NCBI GenBank assembly: GCA_017473015.1 | Contig: JAFUNP010000026.1 | Span: forward strand, 1-34,479 | Length of the DNA: 34,479 bases | Direction of reading: 5' to 3' | DNA from: Oscillospiraceae bacterium | Lineage (GTDB): Bacteria; Bacillota; Clostridia; Oscillospirales; Ruminococcaceae | Part shown: positions 1-9,553 of the stretch, one piece after another | Layout of the letters: each line of letters begins with the position of its first letter | How positions within the stretch are numbered: position 1 is the stretch's first letter | The notes under the pieces: generated by a model | Told to the model about the DNA's origin: nothing | Database searches by the model: none | The model's input: only the letters and a program-made list of their open reading frames with translations | Program-made: the position numbers and the translations under genes

Positions 1-270
1 ATAGCACAACTGGTAAAAGACGGTCAGCTGGAAGTAGAAGATATTACGGAAGATAAATTTTCTGACCATCTGTACACCAGAGGTCAGCCTGACCCGGATT
101 TCATTCTCCGTCCAAGCGGTGAAAAGAGAATTTCAAATTTCCTTCTCTGGCAGATAGCCTATTCTGAATTTGTATATATGGATGTGCTGTGGCCGGATTT
201 CACCAGAAAAGACCTGGATGAAGCTATTATAGAATTTAACAGAAGAAACCGACGCTTTGGCGGTGTGTAA
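1..270 (+). CDS. uppS: Isoprenyl transferase (undecaprenyl diphosphate synthase), 3' end only
   Basis: The last 89 codons of a cis-prenyltransferase, which condenses isopentenyl diphosphate onto farnesyl diphosphate to make the C55 lipid carrier for cell-wall precursors. The 5' part lies outside the window. The visible part holds the diagnostic C-terminal signature: an R-P-S-G-E-x-R-x-S-N-F-L-L-W-Q stretch, then A-Y-x-E, then a W-P-D-F motif, ending in a basic R-R-N-R-R-F-G-G tail as in full-length UppS. The TAA stop is at 268-270. It sits 12 bp before cdsA, and the order uppS-cdsA-dxr-rseP-ispG-polC is a well-known Firmicute arrangement, which supports the call. Confidence 0.95.
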   Translation: MAQLVKDGQLEVEDITEDKFSDHLYTRGQPDPDFILRPSGEKRISNFLLWQIAYSEFVYMDVLWPDFTRKDLDEAIIEFNRRNRRFGGV

Positions 271-282
271 CAGGATTTAATC

Positions 283-1158
283 ATGAAAACTAGATTTTTA
301 TCTGCAATAGCAGGTATAGCGCTATTGCTTGTAATACTTACCACATTCCATACAATGGTGTTTAATATCATTGCGCTTGCTGTATTTGCTATTGCGCTGT
401 GGGAAATCCGCAGAACTTTTAAAGATAACAATACAGATGCTGTTTTTGTAATGCTGTTTATACTGGGAGCATATTTCCTTATGCAGCCTTATGTTCCTCA
501 AATCAGTCAAATTGCTCTGGCATGCTTTTTTATGGTGTGTTATTCATTCAGTGTGGTCATCAACTTTCATTCAGTTGATTTCAGAACAGTGTCTGCATCT
601 ATCCTTTTTGGTATATATGTTATAATTGGTTTTTATTCTATACTGAATATGAAAACCAATATGCCTTACGCTGAGTTTGGCTGGGACTCCACATTTATGT
701 TTGTAATGTGCTGCACTATAGCCTGGGGTGCTGATGTATTTGCTTATTTCGCAGGCTACTTTTTCGGTAAGCACAAGCTGGCTCCCACACTAAGTCCTAA
801 AAAGACGAAAGAGGGCGCTGTAGGCGGTGTTGTAGGCTCTGTTGTGGTGACCTGGGTGTTTTTCTGGCTGTACAGCCTGATAAAACCTGTTCTTGAAGGC
901 ACTGCTGCAGTTTATGATGTGACTGGTAAACAGCTGGCAATGCTGGCAGTGCTGGGCATTTTCGGCAGCTTTCTCAGTATGTTTGGCGACCTGTTTGCTT
1001 CTGCAATCAAAAGACAGACAGGCATAAAAGACTATGGCAACATCATGCCTGGTCATGGCGGTGTACTGGACAGATTTGACTCTGTTCTGCTTGTAGCTCC
1101 GCTGGTAAGTACTTTATCCTTTGTTGTAGTTAACCGGGGAGGTATCTTCAATGTATAA
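283..1158 (+). CDS. cdsA: Phosphatidate cytidylyltransferase
   Basis: A membrane enzyme that makes CDP-diacylglycerol from phosphatidate and CTP, the branch point for phosphatidylglycerol and cardiolipin. The 291-residue protein is hydrophobic along most of its length, starting with a membrane segment at about residues 5-25. Near the C-terminus it carries the CTP transferase signature: F-G-D-L, then S-x-x-K-R, K-D-Y-G, and P-G-H-G-G-x-x-D-R-x-D-S. The length is normal for the family. The ATG at 283 follows an AGGA motif at 272-275. The 3' end overlaps dxr by 8 nt, which suggests translational coupling. Confidence 0.95.
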   Translation: MKTRFLSAIAGIALLLVILTTFHTMVFNIIALAVFAIALWEIRRTFKDNNTDAVFVMLFILGAYFLMQPYVPQISQIALACFFMVCYSFSVVINFHSVDFRTVSASILFGIYVIIGFYSILNMKTNMPYAEFGWDSTFMFVMCCTIAWGADVFAYFAGYFFGKHKLAPTLSPKKTKEGAVGGVVGSVVVTWVFFWLYSLIKPVLEGTAAVYDVTGKQLAMLAVLGIFGSFLSMFGDLFASAIKRQTGIKDYGNIMPGHGGVLDRFDSVLLVAPLVSTLSFVVVNRGGIFNV

Positions 1159-2299
1159 AAATATAATTCTTCTTGGCTCCACAGGCTCAATCGGTACACA
1201 GACTCTGGATGTGTGCAGAAAACATAATATAAATGTTGTGGCGTTATCTGCCAACAGCAATACTACATTACTCCGGCAGCAGATTGCAGAATTCCAGCCG
1301 GAGTATGTCTGCTTAACAAACGAAGAAGCAGGCAATAATTTTAAAGCACAGGCTGAAGAGCTGGGAGTAAAGCTTATCATCGGCAAACAGGGACTGGTAC
1401 AGCTGGCACAGCTGGACTGTGATGCAGTGGTGCTGAATGCTGTTGTTGGCATAGCTGGTCTTGAAGCCACTCTGGCGGCTATAAACAGCGGCAAGGATGT
1501 GGCACTGGCCAATAAGGAAAGCTTGGTTACCGGCGGTAAGCTGGTAATGGATGCTGTAAAGCGCAATGGTGTAAAGCTGCTGCCGGTTGACAGTGAGCAT
1601 TCTGCTATTTTCCAGTGCCTGCAGGACCCTTACAGTGCTAAAAAACTGAATAAAATCATTCTTACAGCTTCCGGCGGTCCGTTTTTCGGTTATACAAAAG
1701 AACAGCTGGAGACTGTAACCAAGGCTCAGGCATTGAAACATCCTAACTGGTCAATGGGCTCTAAAATAACAATAGATTCCGCCACACTGATGAACAAAGG
1801 TCTGGAGCTTATTGAGGCTGTGTGGCTGTTTGATTTAAAACCTGAAGATGTACAGATTGTGGTACACAGACAGAGTATTATCCACTCTGCCGTTCAGTTT
1901 GTGGACAACAGTGTTATTGCACAGATGGGTGTGCCGGATATGCGTTTGCCTATCCAGTATGCCATCACTTACCCGGACAGATTTGAATGTCCGGTAGACA
2001 GTCTTGATTTCTTTGCAATGAAAGACCTGACTTTTGCTCCGGCCGACCCGGATACATTCCTTTGTCTGAAGGCTGCTGTTGAAGCTATTGGAAAAGGCGG
2101 TCTGTATCCTTGTGCTGTAAACGGTGCAAATGAAAGAGCAGTGCAGCTTTTCCTGGAGGATAAAATTGCATTTGCTGATATAGGCAGAATTGTTTACAAA
2201 GTGCTGTCACATTTTAACTTCTCATCTGAATATACATTAGAAGAGGTTTTCCGCACTGACAAGGAAGCCAGAGCATTTGTAGATGCTCAATTATTATAA
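1151..2299 (+). CDS. dxr: 1-deoxy-D-xylulose 5-phosphate reductoisomerase
   Basis: Second step of the MEP isoprenoid pathway: DXP plus NADPH gives 2-C-methyl-D-erythritol 4-phosphate. The 382-residue protein has the NADPH-binding loop G-S-T-G-S-I-G at residues 9-15. It has N-K-E-S-L for cofactor contact, V-D-S-E-H with metal ligands Asp147 and Glu149, a flexible-loop region around H-P-N-W-S-M-G, and I-D-S-A-T-x-M-N-K-G-L-E with the further acidic ligand. The length is typical. The start at 1151 has a GGAGGT ribosome site at 1138-1143 and lies inside the end of cdsA. With ispG downstream, this operon holds two MEP-pathway steps beside the polyprenyl synthase that uses the product. Confidence 0.97.
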   Translation: MYKNIILLGSTGSIGTQTLDVCRKHNINVVALSANSNTTLLRQQIAEFQPEYVCLTNEEAGNNFKAQAEELGVKLIIGKQGLVQLAQLDCDAVVLNAVVGIAGLEATLAAINSGKDVALANKESLVTGGKLVMDAVKRNGVKLLPVDSEHSAIFQCLQDPYSAKKLNKIILTASGGPFFGYTKEQLETVTKAQALKHPNWSMGSKITIDSATLMNKGLELIEAVWLFDLKPEDVQIVVHRQSIIHSAVQFVDNSVIAQMGVPDMRLPIQYAITYPDRFECPVDSLDFFAMKDLTFAPADPDTFLCLKAAVEAIGKGGLYPCAVNGANERAVQLFLEDKIAFADIGRIVYKVLSHFNFSSEYTLEEVFRTDKEARAFVDAQLL

Positions 2300-2318
2300 T
2301 CCCGAGGTAATTTTTTAA

Positions 2319-3338
2319 GTGAGTATTATTGTTTCTGTTTTAGTTTTCAGCGTGGTAATTTTAATCCATGAACTGGGTCATTTTATCACTGCGAAATTAA
2401 GTGGAATAAAGGTAAATGAATTCAGTATAGGTATGGGCCCACAGCTGTTTGGCAAAACCGTGGGTGATACCGAATATTCCATCCGTGCTCTCCCTATAGG
2501 TGGTTATGTGGCTATGGAAGGTGAAGATGAAGAAAGTGATGCGGAAGGTTCTTTCAATTCTGTACCTGTACAGAACAGAATAGCTGTGGTTGTAGCTGGT
2601 GCAGTGATGAATATGATTTTGGGATTTCTGGTGCTGTGTTATCTTACGGCCACACAGGATGCCATTACCAGCCGAAAGGTAAGCAGCTTTTATGAGGGCG
2701 CCATGACTGCACAGACCGGTCTGATGGTAGATGATGAAATCATAGCTATCAACGGACGCAAATGTTATATTGCCAATGATGTTATCTATGAATTTGCCCG
2801 CACACAGAACGGTACAGCAGATTTTACCGTAATCCGTGACGGTAAAAGGGTAGAGCTGGATGATGTGACCTTTGATACTTATGAAACAGAAGATGGTTAT
2901 AAACAGATGGTGATTGACTTTACAGTTTATCCGGTGAAAGTCAATTTCAGAAATGTGGTCAAAGAGGCGGCCAACTGGACCATAAGTATTGCCAGACTGG
3001 TATTTCTCAGCCTTGTGGACCTTATCACAGGCAATGTGGCCATAAATCAGATGTCAGGTCCGGTGGGAATAGTTTCTGTAGTAAGTGATGCTGTCAGCCT
3101 GGGCGTTGAGCCGGTACTGAATATACTGGCTATGATCACTATTAATCTTGGCGTTTTCAACCTACTGCCATTTCCTGCACTGGACGGCGGCAGGCTGGTG
3201 TTTCTGTTGATTGAACTTATCAGAGGCAAGGCAGTGCCGCAGAAATACGAAATACTGGTAAATACAGCAGGTATGGTTGTGCTTCTTGGATTTATGGTAT
3301 TTGTAACCTTCAGCGATATAACAAAATTCTTTGTATAG
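2319..3338 (+). CDS. rseP: RIP metalloprotease, site-2 protease family
   Basis: An intramembrane zinc protease (RseP/RasP family, M50) that cleaves membrane anchors of anti-sigma factors and leftover signal peptides. The 339-residue protein opens with a membrane segment containing the zinc motif H-E-L-G-H (His17, Glu18, His21). A PDZ domain occupies roughly residues 110-190. The C-terminal membrane segments contain N-L-L-P-F-P-A-L-D-G-G, with Asp289 as the third zinc ligand. Translation starts at a GTG (2319) placed 8 nt after a GAGGTAA site (2304-2310). It may act in regulated proteolysis during envelope stress or sporulation, but the sequence does not identify the substrate. Confidence 0.94.
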   Translation: MSIIVSVLVFSVVILIHELGHFITAKLSGIKVNEFSIGMGPQLFGKTVGDTEYSIRALPIGGYVAMEGEDEESDAEGSFNSVPVQNRIAVVVAGAVMNMILGFLVLCYLTATQDAITSRKVSSFYEGAMTAQTGLMVDDEIIAINGRKCYIANDVIYEFARTQNGTADFTVIRDGKRVELDDVTFDTYETEDGYKQMVIDFTVYPVKVNFRNVVKEAANWTISIARLVFLSLVDLITGNVAINQMSGPVGIVSVVSDAVSLGVEPVLNILAMITINLGVFNLLPFPALDGGRLVFLLIELIRGKAVPQKYEILVNTAGMVVLLGFMVFVTFSDITKFFV

Positions 3339-3341
3339 ATT

Positions 3342-3346
3342 GGTGA
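3342..3346 (+). promoter_or_regulatory. Ribosome binding site deciding the ispG start
   Basis: GGTGA, 5 nt before the ATG at 3352 and just after the rseP stop at 3338. It favours this ATG over the upstream TTG (3331), TTG (3340) and GTG (3343) codons in the same frame. Confidence 0.6.
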
Positions 3347-3351
3347 AAAAT

Positions 3352-4413
3352 ATGAGACACGAAAAAAGACAGGTAAAAGTAGGCAATTATTATTTGGGCG
3401 GCAACAATCCTATTCTTGTGCAGAGCATGCTGAATGTAAAATCTTCCGATGTGGAAGGCAATGTGCGGCAGGCGGTTGCTCTGGAAAAAGAAGGCTGCCA
3501 GATAGTACGTGTAAGTGTGCCCACACTGGAGGATGTACGCCTCATCACAGAGCTGAAAAAAGCTGTAAAAATCCCTGTGGTTGCTGATATTCATTTTGAT
3601 TACAGAATAGCAATTGCAGCTGTGGAAGCAGGTGTGGATAAAGTACGCATCAATCCAGGCAATATCGGCAGTGACGATAAAGTAGAACGGGTTGTAAAAG
3701 CATGTAAAGAACACAATGTACCTATCAGGATAGGTGTAAATGCCGGCAGTCTGGAAAAACACATTCTGGAAAAATACGGTGCACCTACACCACAGGCTCT
3801 GTGTGAAAGTGCCATGTATCATATCCGTCTGCTGGAAAAATTTGATTTCCATGATATTATCGTGTCCATCAAATCTTCAAATGTACCTACCATGGTGGCT
3901 GCATACCGCTTGCTGGACTCTATGTGTGATTATCCTCTCCATCTGGGTGTTACCGAAGCTGGTACATACAGAATGGGCCTTATCAAATCCGGCATGGGCA
4001 TTGGCGCACTGCTGATGGACGGTATCGGCGATACACTGCGTGTAAGCCTGACTGACTCACCGCTGAAAGAGATTCCGGCTGGTTTTGATATTATCCGTGC
4101 AGCGGGTATCAGAGTGCCTGGTCCGGAAATCATATCCTGCCCGACCTGCGGCAGAACTAACCTGGATGTAGCGGGCATTGCAACTCAGGTTGAAAGCCGA
4201 CTGAAAGGCATTACAACTGATATTAAGGTAGCTGTTATGGGCTGTGCAGTAAACGGCCCTGGTGAAGCAAGGGAAGCTGATATTGGTATTGCCTGTGGCG
4301 TTGACAATGCAGTACTTTTCAAAAAAGGTGAAAAGGTAAAAGTTCTGCATGGTGATTTTATTGATGAATTTGTAGACGAGATTTACAGTTTTATAGAGGA
4401 AAAAAGTGAGTAA
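3352..4413 (+). CDS. ispG: (E)-4-hydroxy-3-methylbut-2-enyl-diphosphate synthase
   Basis: A [4Fe-4S] enzyme that reductively opens the cyclic diphosphate MEcPP to HMBPP near the end of the MEP pathway. I start it at ATG 3352 (353 aa), because GGTGA lies 5 nt upstream and the product then begins M-R-H-E-K-R-Q-V-K-V-G-N as family members do. A longer reading from TTG 3331 would overlap rseP and has no good ribosome site. The family blocks are visible: N-N-P-I-x-V-Q-S-M, a TIM-barrel core, and the cluster ligands Cys263 and Cys266 (C-P-T-C-G), Cys298 (G-C-A-V-N-G-P-G-E) and Glu305. The end overlaps the polC start by 8 nt. Confidence 0.96.
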   Translation: MRHEKRQVKVGNYYLGGNNPILVQSMLNVKSSDVEGNVRQAVALEKEGCQIVRVSVPTLEDVRLITELKKAVKIPVVADIHFDYRIAIAAVEAGVDKVRINPGNIGSDDKVERVVKACKEHNVPIRIGVNAGSLEKHILEKYGAPTPQALCESAMYHIRLLEKFDFHDIIVSIKSSNVPTMVAAYRLLDSMCDYPLHLGVTEAGTYRMGLIKSGMGIGALLMDGIGDTLRVSLTDSPLKEIPAGFDIIRAAGIRVPGPEIISCPTCGRTNLDVAGIATQVESRLKGITTDIKVAVMGCAVNGPGEAREADIGIACGVDNAVLFKKGEKVKVLHGDFIDEFVDEIYSFIEEKSE

Positions 4414-7400
4414 TTATATACTTTCCGTTTTTGACGATTACCGGGACAGCCATTATCTGCCCCGGTTCAACGGTGTTCTGCTGGACAGTATTGATATACA
4501 CCGTAAAAGTTCACATCTTACAGCCGTGATTTCATCATCACGGCTGACTGGTTATGGGGCACTTGAAAGTCTGGCCAGATTTCTGAGTGTAAAATATCCC
4601 GATTATTCCATAGATATTATTAATAAGTTTGATATTTCCACATTTACCACTGCCCATTTGTCAACATTACTGCAGATGTATTGCGCTAATGTGATAAATA
4701 TTCCTGTGGAGTTTTTTAAATATTCTCAGGTAACTATGCAGAACAATGTGATGAATATTACTGTCAGCAAAGGCTATGGTTTTCTCGCTGGCAGCGGTTT
4801 TGAGCAGTCACTTTCTGATTTTCTTTATACTCTTACAGGCAGTATAACAGCGGTAAAGCTGGTAAAAACAGCCTGCGCAGAAGAAGATGAAGCGCCGGCT
4901 GTAGTGTTGCCTCCTGTTGTGAAGATGGTTGAGAAAAAGCCCAAATATACTGATTTTGAAATTCCCGGCCTGGATATTAAGCCTGATTCTGTAAAAGTAT
5001 TTATGGGTAAATACCAGTCGCCGAAAAATTTGATGACTATAGACGAAGCCCTGGCACAGAATGGCAAGGTTATGGTATGGGGCAAGGTATTTGCCACAGC
5101 ACAGCAGGGTAATTTCAGAAAAATATATATCTATTCCATTACAGACAACAAAAATTCAATTAACATAAAAATACTGCTGGACCCAAATGAAAAGAATTTT
5201 GACAAATGGGACAGCATCAAGCCGGGCACATATTTTCTGGTGCGCGGTGACTGCCAGATGGATAAATATGAGCGTGACTTTGTGATAATGCCTTATGACA
5301 TTATTACCTTTGATGTAAAAGCAAAAAAAGACACTGCTGAGCAGAAAAGAATCGAACTCCATCTGCATACCAAGCTTTCTTCAATGGACGCGCTGATTGC
5401 CCCAGACGAAGCAGTCAGATATGCCCATAAAATGGGGCATCGTGCTGTAGCCATCACCGACCACGGTGTTGTGCAGGGATTCCCCCAGGCCATGCTGGAA
5501 TGCGATAAAATCCAGAAGGATGACCCGGAATTCAAAGTGATTTACGGCTGTGAGGGTTATCTGGTGGACAATATTGTAAATGCCTATCAGGGCAGACACA
5601 CCGGCAATATCCGCCGGCAGGAATATGTTGTTTTCGATATTGAAAGTACAGGCCTCAACCCTAACAGTGAGACAGTAACTGAAATTGGTGCGATTATATG
5701 GAAGGATGGGGAAGTTCTGGAGGAATTCCATACATTTGCTGACCCGGGCAAGCCTATTCCTGCAAAAATAGTTGAGCTTACTGGCATCACTGATGAAATG
5801 GTAAAAGGTGCTCCGTCACAGAGAGAAGCTATAGACAAATTCAAAGAATTTATCGGCGACAGAATACTGGTTGCACACAATGCCGGCGGATTTGATGTGA
5901 ACTTCCTGAAAGTAAATGCAGCTAAAGTCGGTACTGATTTTAAATTTGATTTTCTTGATACCTTGCCTTTGGCCAGAAATCTGCTGCAGGATTTAAAAAA
6001 CCACAAACTTGATACCCTGGCAGAACATTACCGTCTGGGGAACTTTAACCACCACCGTGCCACAGACGATGCCATTATGCTGTCAAAAATATTTGCCGGT
6101 CTTATAAACGACATTGAAGCGCAGGGAATATATGACCTGGAAAAAATCAATTCTGACCTGAGCGGCACAGAAAAACTGCCGAGAAGAAGCAATCATATTG
6201 TTCTTCTTGCAAAGACACAACGGGGGATAAAAAATCTTTATAAACTGATTTCTTTCAGTCATCTGAACCATTTTTACAAAACTCCCCGTATGCCGAAAAG
6301 CGAAATTATTGCCCACAGAGAAGGACTTATTATAGGCTCAGCCTGTGAAGCTGGTGAGCTTTACAGAGCTATTGTTGATGGTGTAAGTTATGATGATTTG
6401 CTGAAAATAGCTGATTTTTATGACTATCTTGAGATACAGCCATTGGGAAATAATGAATTTATGCTTCGTGACGGCAAGGTGGAATCCATAGAAGTGTTGA
6501 AAGACCATAACCGTATTATCTGTCAGCTGGGTGAAGAGCTTGGCAAGCCCGTTGTGGCCACCGGTGACGTACACTTTTTAAATATGGAAGACAGCGAGTA
6601 CCGCAAAATTATAATGGCTGGTATGGGCTTTTCAGATGCGGACAATCAGGCACCTCTGTATTACCGCACCACAGAGGAAATGCTGAAAGAATTTGATTAT
6701 CTTGGTGAAGAAAAAGCTTTTGAGGTTGTTGTTACCAATACAAATAAAATTCTTGAAATGATTGATGACGGCATACGCGCTATTCCACGTGGCACATTCC
6801 CGCCAAGTATTGACGGTGCGGAAGACGAGCTGAAGGAAGCTACATACCGCAAACTTCACGCTCTTTACGGCGACAATCCGCCGTCACTGATTACAGAGCG
6901 ACTGGAAAAAGAGCTGAACAGCGTTATTCAGCACGGTTATGCTGTTCTTTATGTTATTGCAAAAAAACTGGTACAGAACAGTGAGGAGCACGGCTACCTG
7001 GTTGGCTCCCGTGGTTCTGTAGGTTCATCTGCACTGGCATTTTTCTCCGGTATTTCAGAGGTTAACCCTCTGCCTCCACACTGGCTGTGCAAAAAATGTA
7101 AATATTCCACCTTTGATGTACCGGCGGACAAACTGACAGGCTTTGACCTTGAGGACAAATACTGTCCTGTATGCGGTGAAAAAATGTACGGTGACGGAAA
7201 TGATATTCCTTTTGAAACCTTCCTGGGCTTCAACGGTGACAAAGAGCCGGATATTGACCTTAACTTCTCTGGTGAATATCAGGCAAACGCCCACCGCTAT
7301 ACTGAAGAACTTTTCGGTCATGAATATGTTTTTAAAGCAGGAACTGTTTCCGCTCTCCAGGATAAAACTGCTTATGGCTATGTGAAAAAGTATCTTGATG

Positions 7401-8689
7401 AAAGAAATCTGACCAAAAACAAAGCAGAAGAAAACAGGCTGACCATAGGCTGTTCCGGTGTAAAGAAAACCACCGGTCAGCACCCGGGTGGCATGGTTGT
7501 TGTTCCGTCTGATTATGAAGTTTACGATTTCTGTCCGGTACAGCATCCGGCAGACTCCAAAGAAAAGGGTGTTATCACCACCCATTTTGAATTTAAATAT
7601 CTCCATGATACCCTGCTGAAGCTGGATATTCTGGGTCATGATGTACCTACAATGTACAAACATCTTGAAGACCTTACCGGAATTAAAATGGCTGATGTTC
7701 CTATGAATGACAAGCAGGTATATAAAATGCTGACCAGCACAGAGCCAATAGGCGTTACGCCTGATGACATTCAGAGTCAGACCTCCACTTTCGGTATTCC
7801 GGAGCTGGGTACTGACTTTGTACGTCAGATGCTGATAGAAGCTCAGCCACAGACTTTTGCTGACCTTATACAGATTTCCGGTCTGTCTCATGGCACCGAT
7901 GTATGGATTGGCAATGCGCAGGAACTTATCAAAAGTAAAACCTGTACCATTTCTGATGTTATCGGCACCCGTGACGATATTATGCTTACACTTATCAAAA
8001 AAGGTGTAGACAAAGCAAAGGCTTTTAAGATTATGGAAATCACCCGTAAAGGCAAGGCGGCCAAAGAGTTCACTGCTGAAACCGAGCAGATGCTGCGCGA
8101 CAACGGGGTAGAGGACTGGTATATTGAAAGCTGTAAAAAAATCAAATACATGTTCCCTAAAGCTCACGCCGTGGCCTATCTTATGGCTGCTATACGCCTG
8201 ATGTGGTTCAAGCTTTATTATCCTATTGAATTTTATGCCACATATTTTACAGTGCGTGGCGAAGCCATTGACTACGAGGCAGCTGTAGGCGGCAGGGCGC
8301 TTGCTACAAAGAAGCTGAAAGAGGTTACGGCCCGTCTGCGTATAGAAAAGAACGCAAAAGACGAAGAATTGCGTACATCTCTGCAGATGGTATGTGAAAT
8401 GCTGGCACGCGGCTATGAATTCCTGCCTATCAGGCTGGGCGAAAGCAAGGCCAAAAAATATGCGGTTGTGGACGGCAAAATCCGCCTTCCGTATATGTCA
8501 CTGAAAGGTGTAGGTGAAACTGCTGCAATGCAGCTGGAAAAAGCGTGTGAAGAAAACACAGAGTTTCTTTCTGTGGAAGACTTCCGGAAAGCCTCCGGCG
8601 CATCTTCATCGGTTATCGATACACTTTATGAAGTAGGTGCTCTTGGCAGTATGCCGAGAACAAACCAGGTTTCATTATTTATGGATTGA
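4406..8689 (+). CDS. polC: DNA polymerase III alpha subunit, PolC type (Gram-positive)
   Basis: The main replicative polymerase of Firmicutes with built-in proofreading. At 1427 residues it is close to the usual length. In order: an N-terminal domain (about 1-165), an OB fold (about 215-310), and a PHP domain starting near residue 313 (H-L-H-T, then T-D-H-G). A DEDD exonuclease is inserted in the PHP domain (F-D-I-E-S-T-G, Asp411/Glu413, with later H-N-A and the H-R-A-T-D-D block). The polymerase core follows, with G-S-R-G-S-V-G-S-S, a C-x-x-C...C-x-x-C zinc cluster, catalytic P-D-I-D (Asp949, Asp951), and a C-terminal helix-hairpin-helix region. GTG start at 4406 with GAGGA at 4396-4400, overlapping ispG by 8 nt. 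Confidence 0.97.
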   Translation: MSNYILSVFDDYRDSHYLPRFNGVLLDSIDIHRKSSHLTAVISSSRLTGYGALESLARFLSVKYPDYSIDIINKFDISTFTTAHLSTLLQMYCANVINIPVEFFKYSQVTMQNNVMNITVSKGYGFLAGSGFEQSLSDFLYTLTGSITAVKLVKTACAEEDEAPAVVLPPVVKMVEKKPKYTDFEIPGLDIKPDSVKVFMGKYQSPKNLMTIDEALAQNGKVMVWGKVFATAQQGNFRKIYIYSITDNKNSINIKILLDPNEKNFDKWDSIKPGTYFLVRGDCQMDKYERDFVIMPYDIITFDVKAKKDTAEQKRIELHLHTKLSSMDALIAPDEAVRYAHKMGHRAVAITDHGVVQGFPQAMLECDKIQKDDPEFKVIYGCEGYLVDNIVNAYQGRHTGNIRRQEYVVFDIESTGLNPNSETVTEIGAIIWKDGEVLEEFHTFADPGKPIPAKIVELTGITDEMVKGAPSQREAIDKFKEFIGDRILVAHNAGGFDVNFLKVNAAKVGTDFKFDFLDTLPLARNLLQDLKNHKLDTLAEHYRLGNFNHHRATDDAIMLSKIFAGLINDIEAQGIYDLEKINSDLSGTEKLPRRSNHIVLLAKTQRGIKNLYKLISFSHLNHFYKTPRMPKSEIIAHREGLIIGSACEAGELYRAIVDGVSYDDLLKIADFYDYLEIQPLGNNEFMLRDGKVESIEVLKDHNRIICQLGEELGKPVVATGDVHFLNMEDSEYRKIIMAGMGFSDADNQAPLYYRTTEEMLKEFDYLGEEKAFEVVVTNTNKILEMIDDGIRAIPRGTFPPSIDGAEDELKEATYRKLHALYGDNPPSLITERLEKELNSVIQHGYAVLYVIAKKLVQNSEEHGYLVGSRGSVGSSALAFFSGISEVNPLPPHWLCKKCKYSTFDVPADKLTGFDLEDKYCPVCGEKMYGDGNDIPFETFLGFNGDKEPDIDLNFSGEYQANAHRYTEELFGHEYVFKAGTVSALQDKTAYGYVKKYLDERNLTKNKAEENRLTIGCSGVKKTTGQHPGGMVVVPSDYEVYDFCPVQHPADSKEKGVITTHFEFKYLHDTLLKLDILGHDVPTMYKHLEDLTGIKMADVPMNDKQVYKMLTSTEPIGVTPDDIQSQTSTFGIPELGTDFVRQMLIEAQPQTFADLIQISGLSHGTDVWIGNAQELIKSKTCTISDVIGTRDDIMLTLIKKGVDKAKAFKIMEITRKGKAAKEFTAETEQMLRDNGVEDWYIESCKKIKYMFPKAHAVAYLMAAIRLMWFKLYYPIEFYATYFTVRGEAIDYEAAVGGRALATKKLKEVTARLRIEKNAKDEELRTSLQMVCEMLARGYEFLPIRLGESKAKKYAVVDGKIRLPYMSLKGVGETAAMQLEKACEENTEFLSVEDFRKASGASSSVIDTLYEVGALGSMPRTNQVSLFMD

Positions 8690-8699
8690 GAGGTAAACA

Positions 8700-9482
8700 A
8701 TGAAAATAGGTGTTTCCACAGGCTGCTTTTATCCACGGACAACTCTTGAATGTCTGGAAAAAGTGGCTGAAAGCGGTGTAAAATACACGGAAGTGTTTTT
8801 TAACACAGACAGCGAACTGAATGAAGAATACCTGGAAAAATTGAAAAAAACAGCAGATGAAAATGGTGTACAGATAGTCTCTGTACACCCTTACACATCA
8901 GCCATTGAAACATTTATGTTTTTTTCCCGTTCTGATTATAAACTGGTGGATTCAATAAAATACTACGAAAAATATTTTCGTGCCTGTCAGGTACTGGGGG
9001 CAAAATATGTGGTTATACATGGCTGCCATACTACCGCTGACTATATGACTATGGAACACTATGCTGCCATTATGAATGCCCTGTCTGAAAAAGCCAGGGA
9101 ATACGGAGTATATGTATCTCAGGAAAATGTTGTGAAATTCAAATGCGGTTATATTGAAAATCTGAAAGAGTTCAAAAAATACGCCAGTAAAGAGATAAAG
9201 TTTGTCCTGGATGTAAAACAGACTGTGCGCGCCGGTCAGGATATATGGCGGATAATGGAGCTGATGGGAGACAGAATAAGCCATCTGCATATAAGCGACC
9301 ATGATGAAAATGACGACAGCCTGCTGCCGGGTGAAGGCCATTTTGATTTCAGCACACTGTTCACAACTGCACACAATAGATATGGCGTAGACTGTGCGCT
9401 GATAGAAGTGTACAACAATAATCTTGACAGCTTTGAGCAGCTGAAAAAATCCATTGATTATTTGAATGGTGTAACCATATAA
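8700..9482 (+). CDS. Sugar phosphate isomerase/epimerase-like TIM-barrel protein
   Basis: A 260-residue member of the xylose-isomerase-like / AP endonuclease 2 superfamily. It opens M-K-I-G-V-S-T-G-C-F-Y-P, a typical first strand. The expected metal-ligand positions of the barrel are all present: V-I-H-G, a Glu in S-Q-E-N, an Asp in V-L-D-V-K-Q, His and Asp in H-I-S-D-H-D, and a final Glu in I-E-V-Y-N. The family covers sugar isomerases, epimerases and endonuclease IV. The substrate cannot be read from sequence, and the neighbours (polC and nrdR) do not point to a sugar pathway. A repair nuclease role is conceivable beside a polymerase, but it lacks clear Nfo-specific blocks. ATG 8700 follows GAGGTAAACA, 10 bp after polC. 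Confidence 0.75.
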   Translation: MKIGVSTGCFYPRTTLECLEKVAESGVKYTEVFFNTDSELNEEYLEKLKKTADENGVQIVSVHPYTSAIETFMFFSRSDYKLVDSIKYYEKYFRACQVLGAKYVVIHGCHTTADYMTMEHYAAIMNALSEKAREYGVYVSQENVVKFKCGYIENLKEFKKYASKEIKFVLDVKQTVRAGQDIWRIMELMGDRISHLHISDHDENDDSLLPGEGHFDFSTLFTTAHNRYGVDCALIEVYNNNLDSFEQLKKSIDYLNGVTI

Positions 9483-9485
9483 ATA

Positions 9486-9514
9486 TTGCAATAATTATGT
9501 AAACATTGTAAAAT
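9486..9514 (+). promoter_or_regulatory. Sigma-A promoter upstream of nrdR
   Basis: TTGCAA at 9486-9491, a 17-nt spacer, then TAAAAT at 9509-9514. It lies in the 71-bp gap before nrdR, giving a predicted transcription start near 9521 and a leader of about 30 nt. nrdR can therefore be expressed separately from polC and the isomerase-like gene. Confidence 0.6.
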
Positions 9515-9553
9515 ATACTCAGTTAAATTCAGGAATATATACAGAGGTAAAAT

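Noticed and set aside
7055-8167. Long minus-strand open frame of 370 codons inside polC
   Set aside because: It lies wholly antisense to conserved polC domains, has no ribosome site or family motif, and its composition is that of a reverse-complement shadow.
9520-9550. NrdR box (autoregulation) before nrdR
   Set aside because: There is an AT-rich GAATATATAC stretch, but not the symmetric 16-bp repeat expected, and no second copy at helical spacing.
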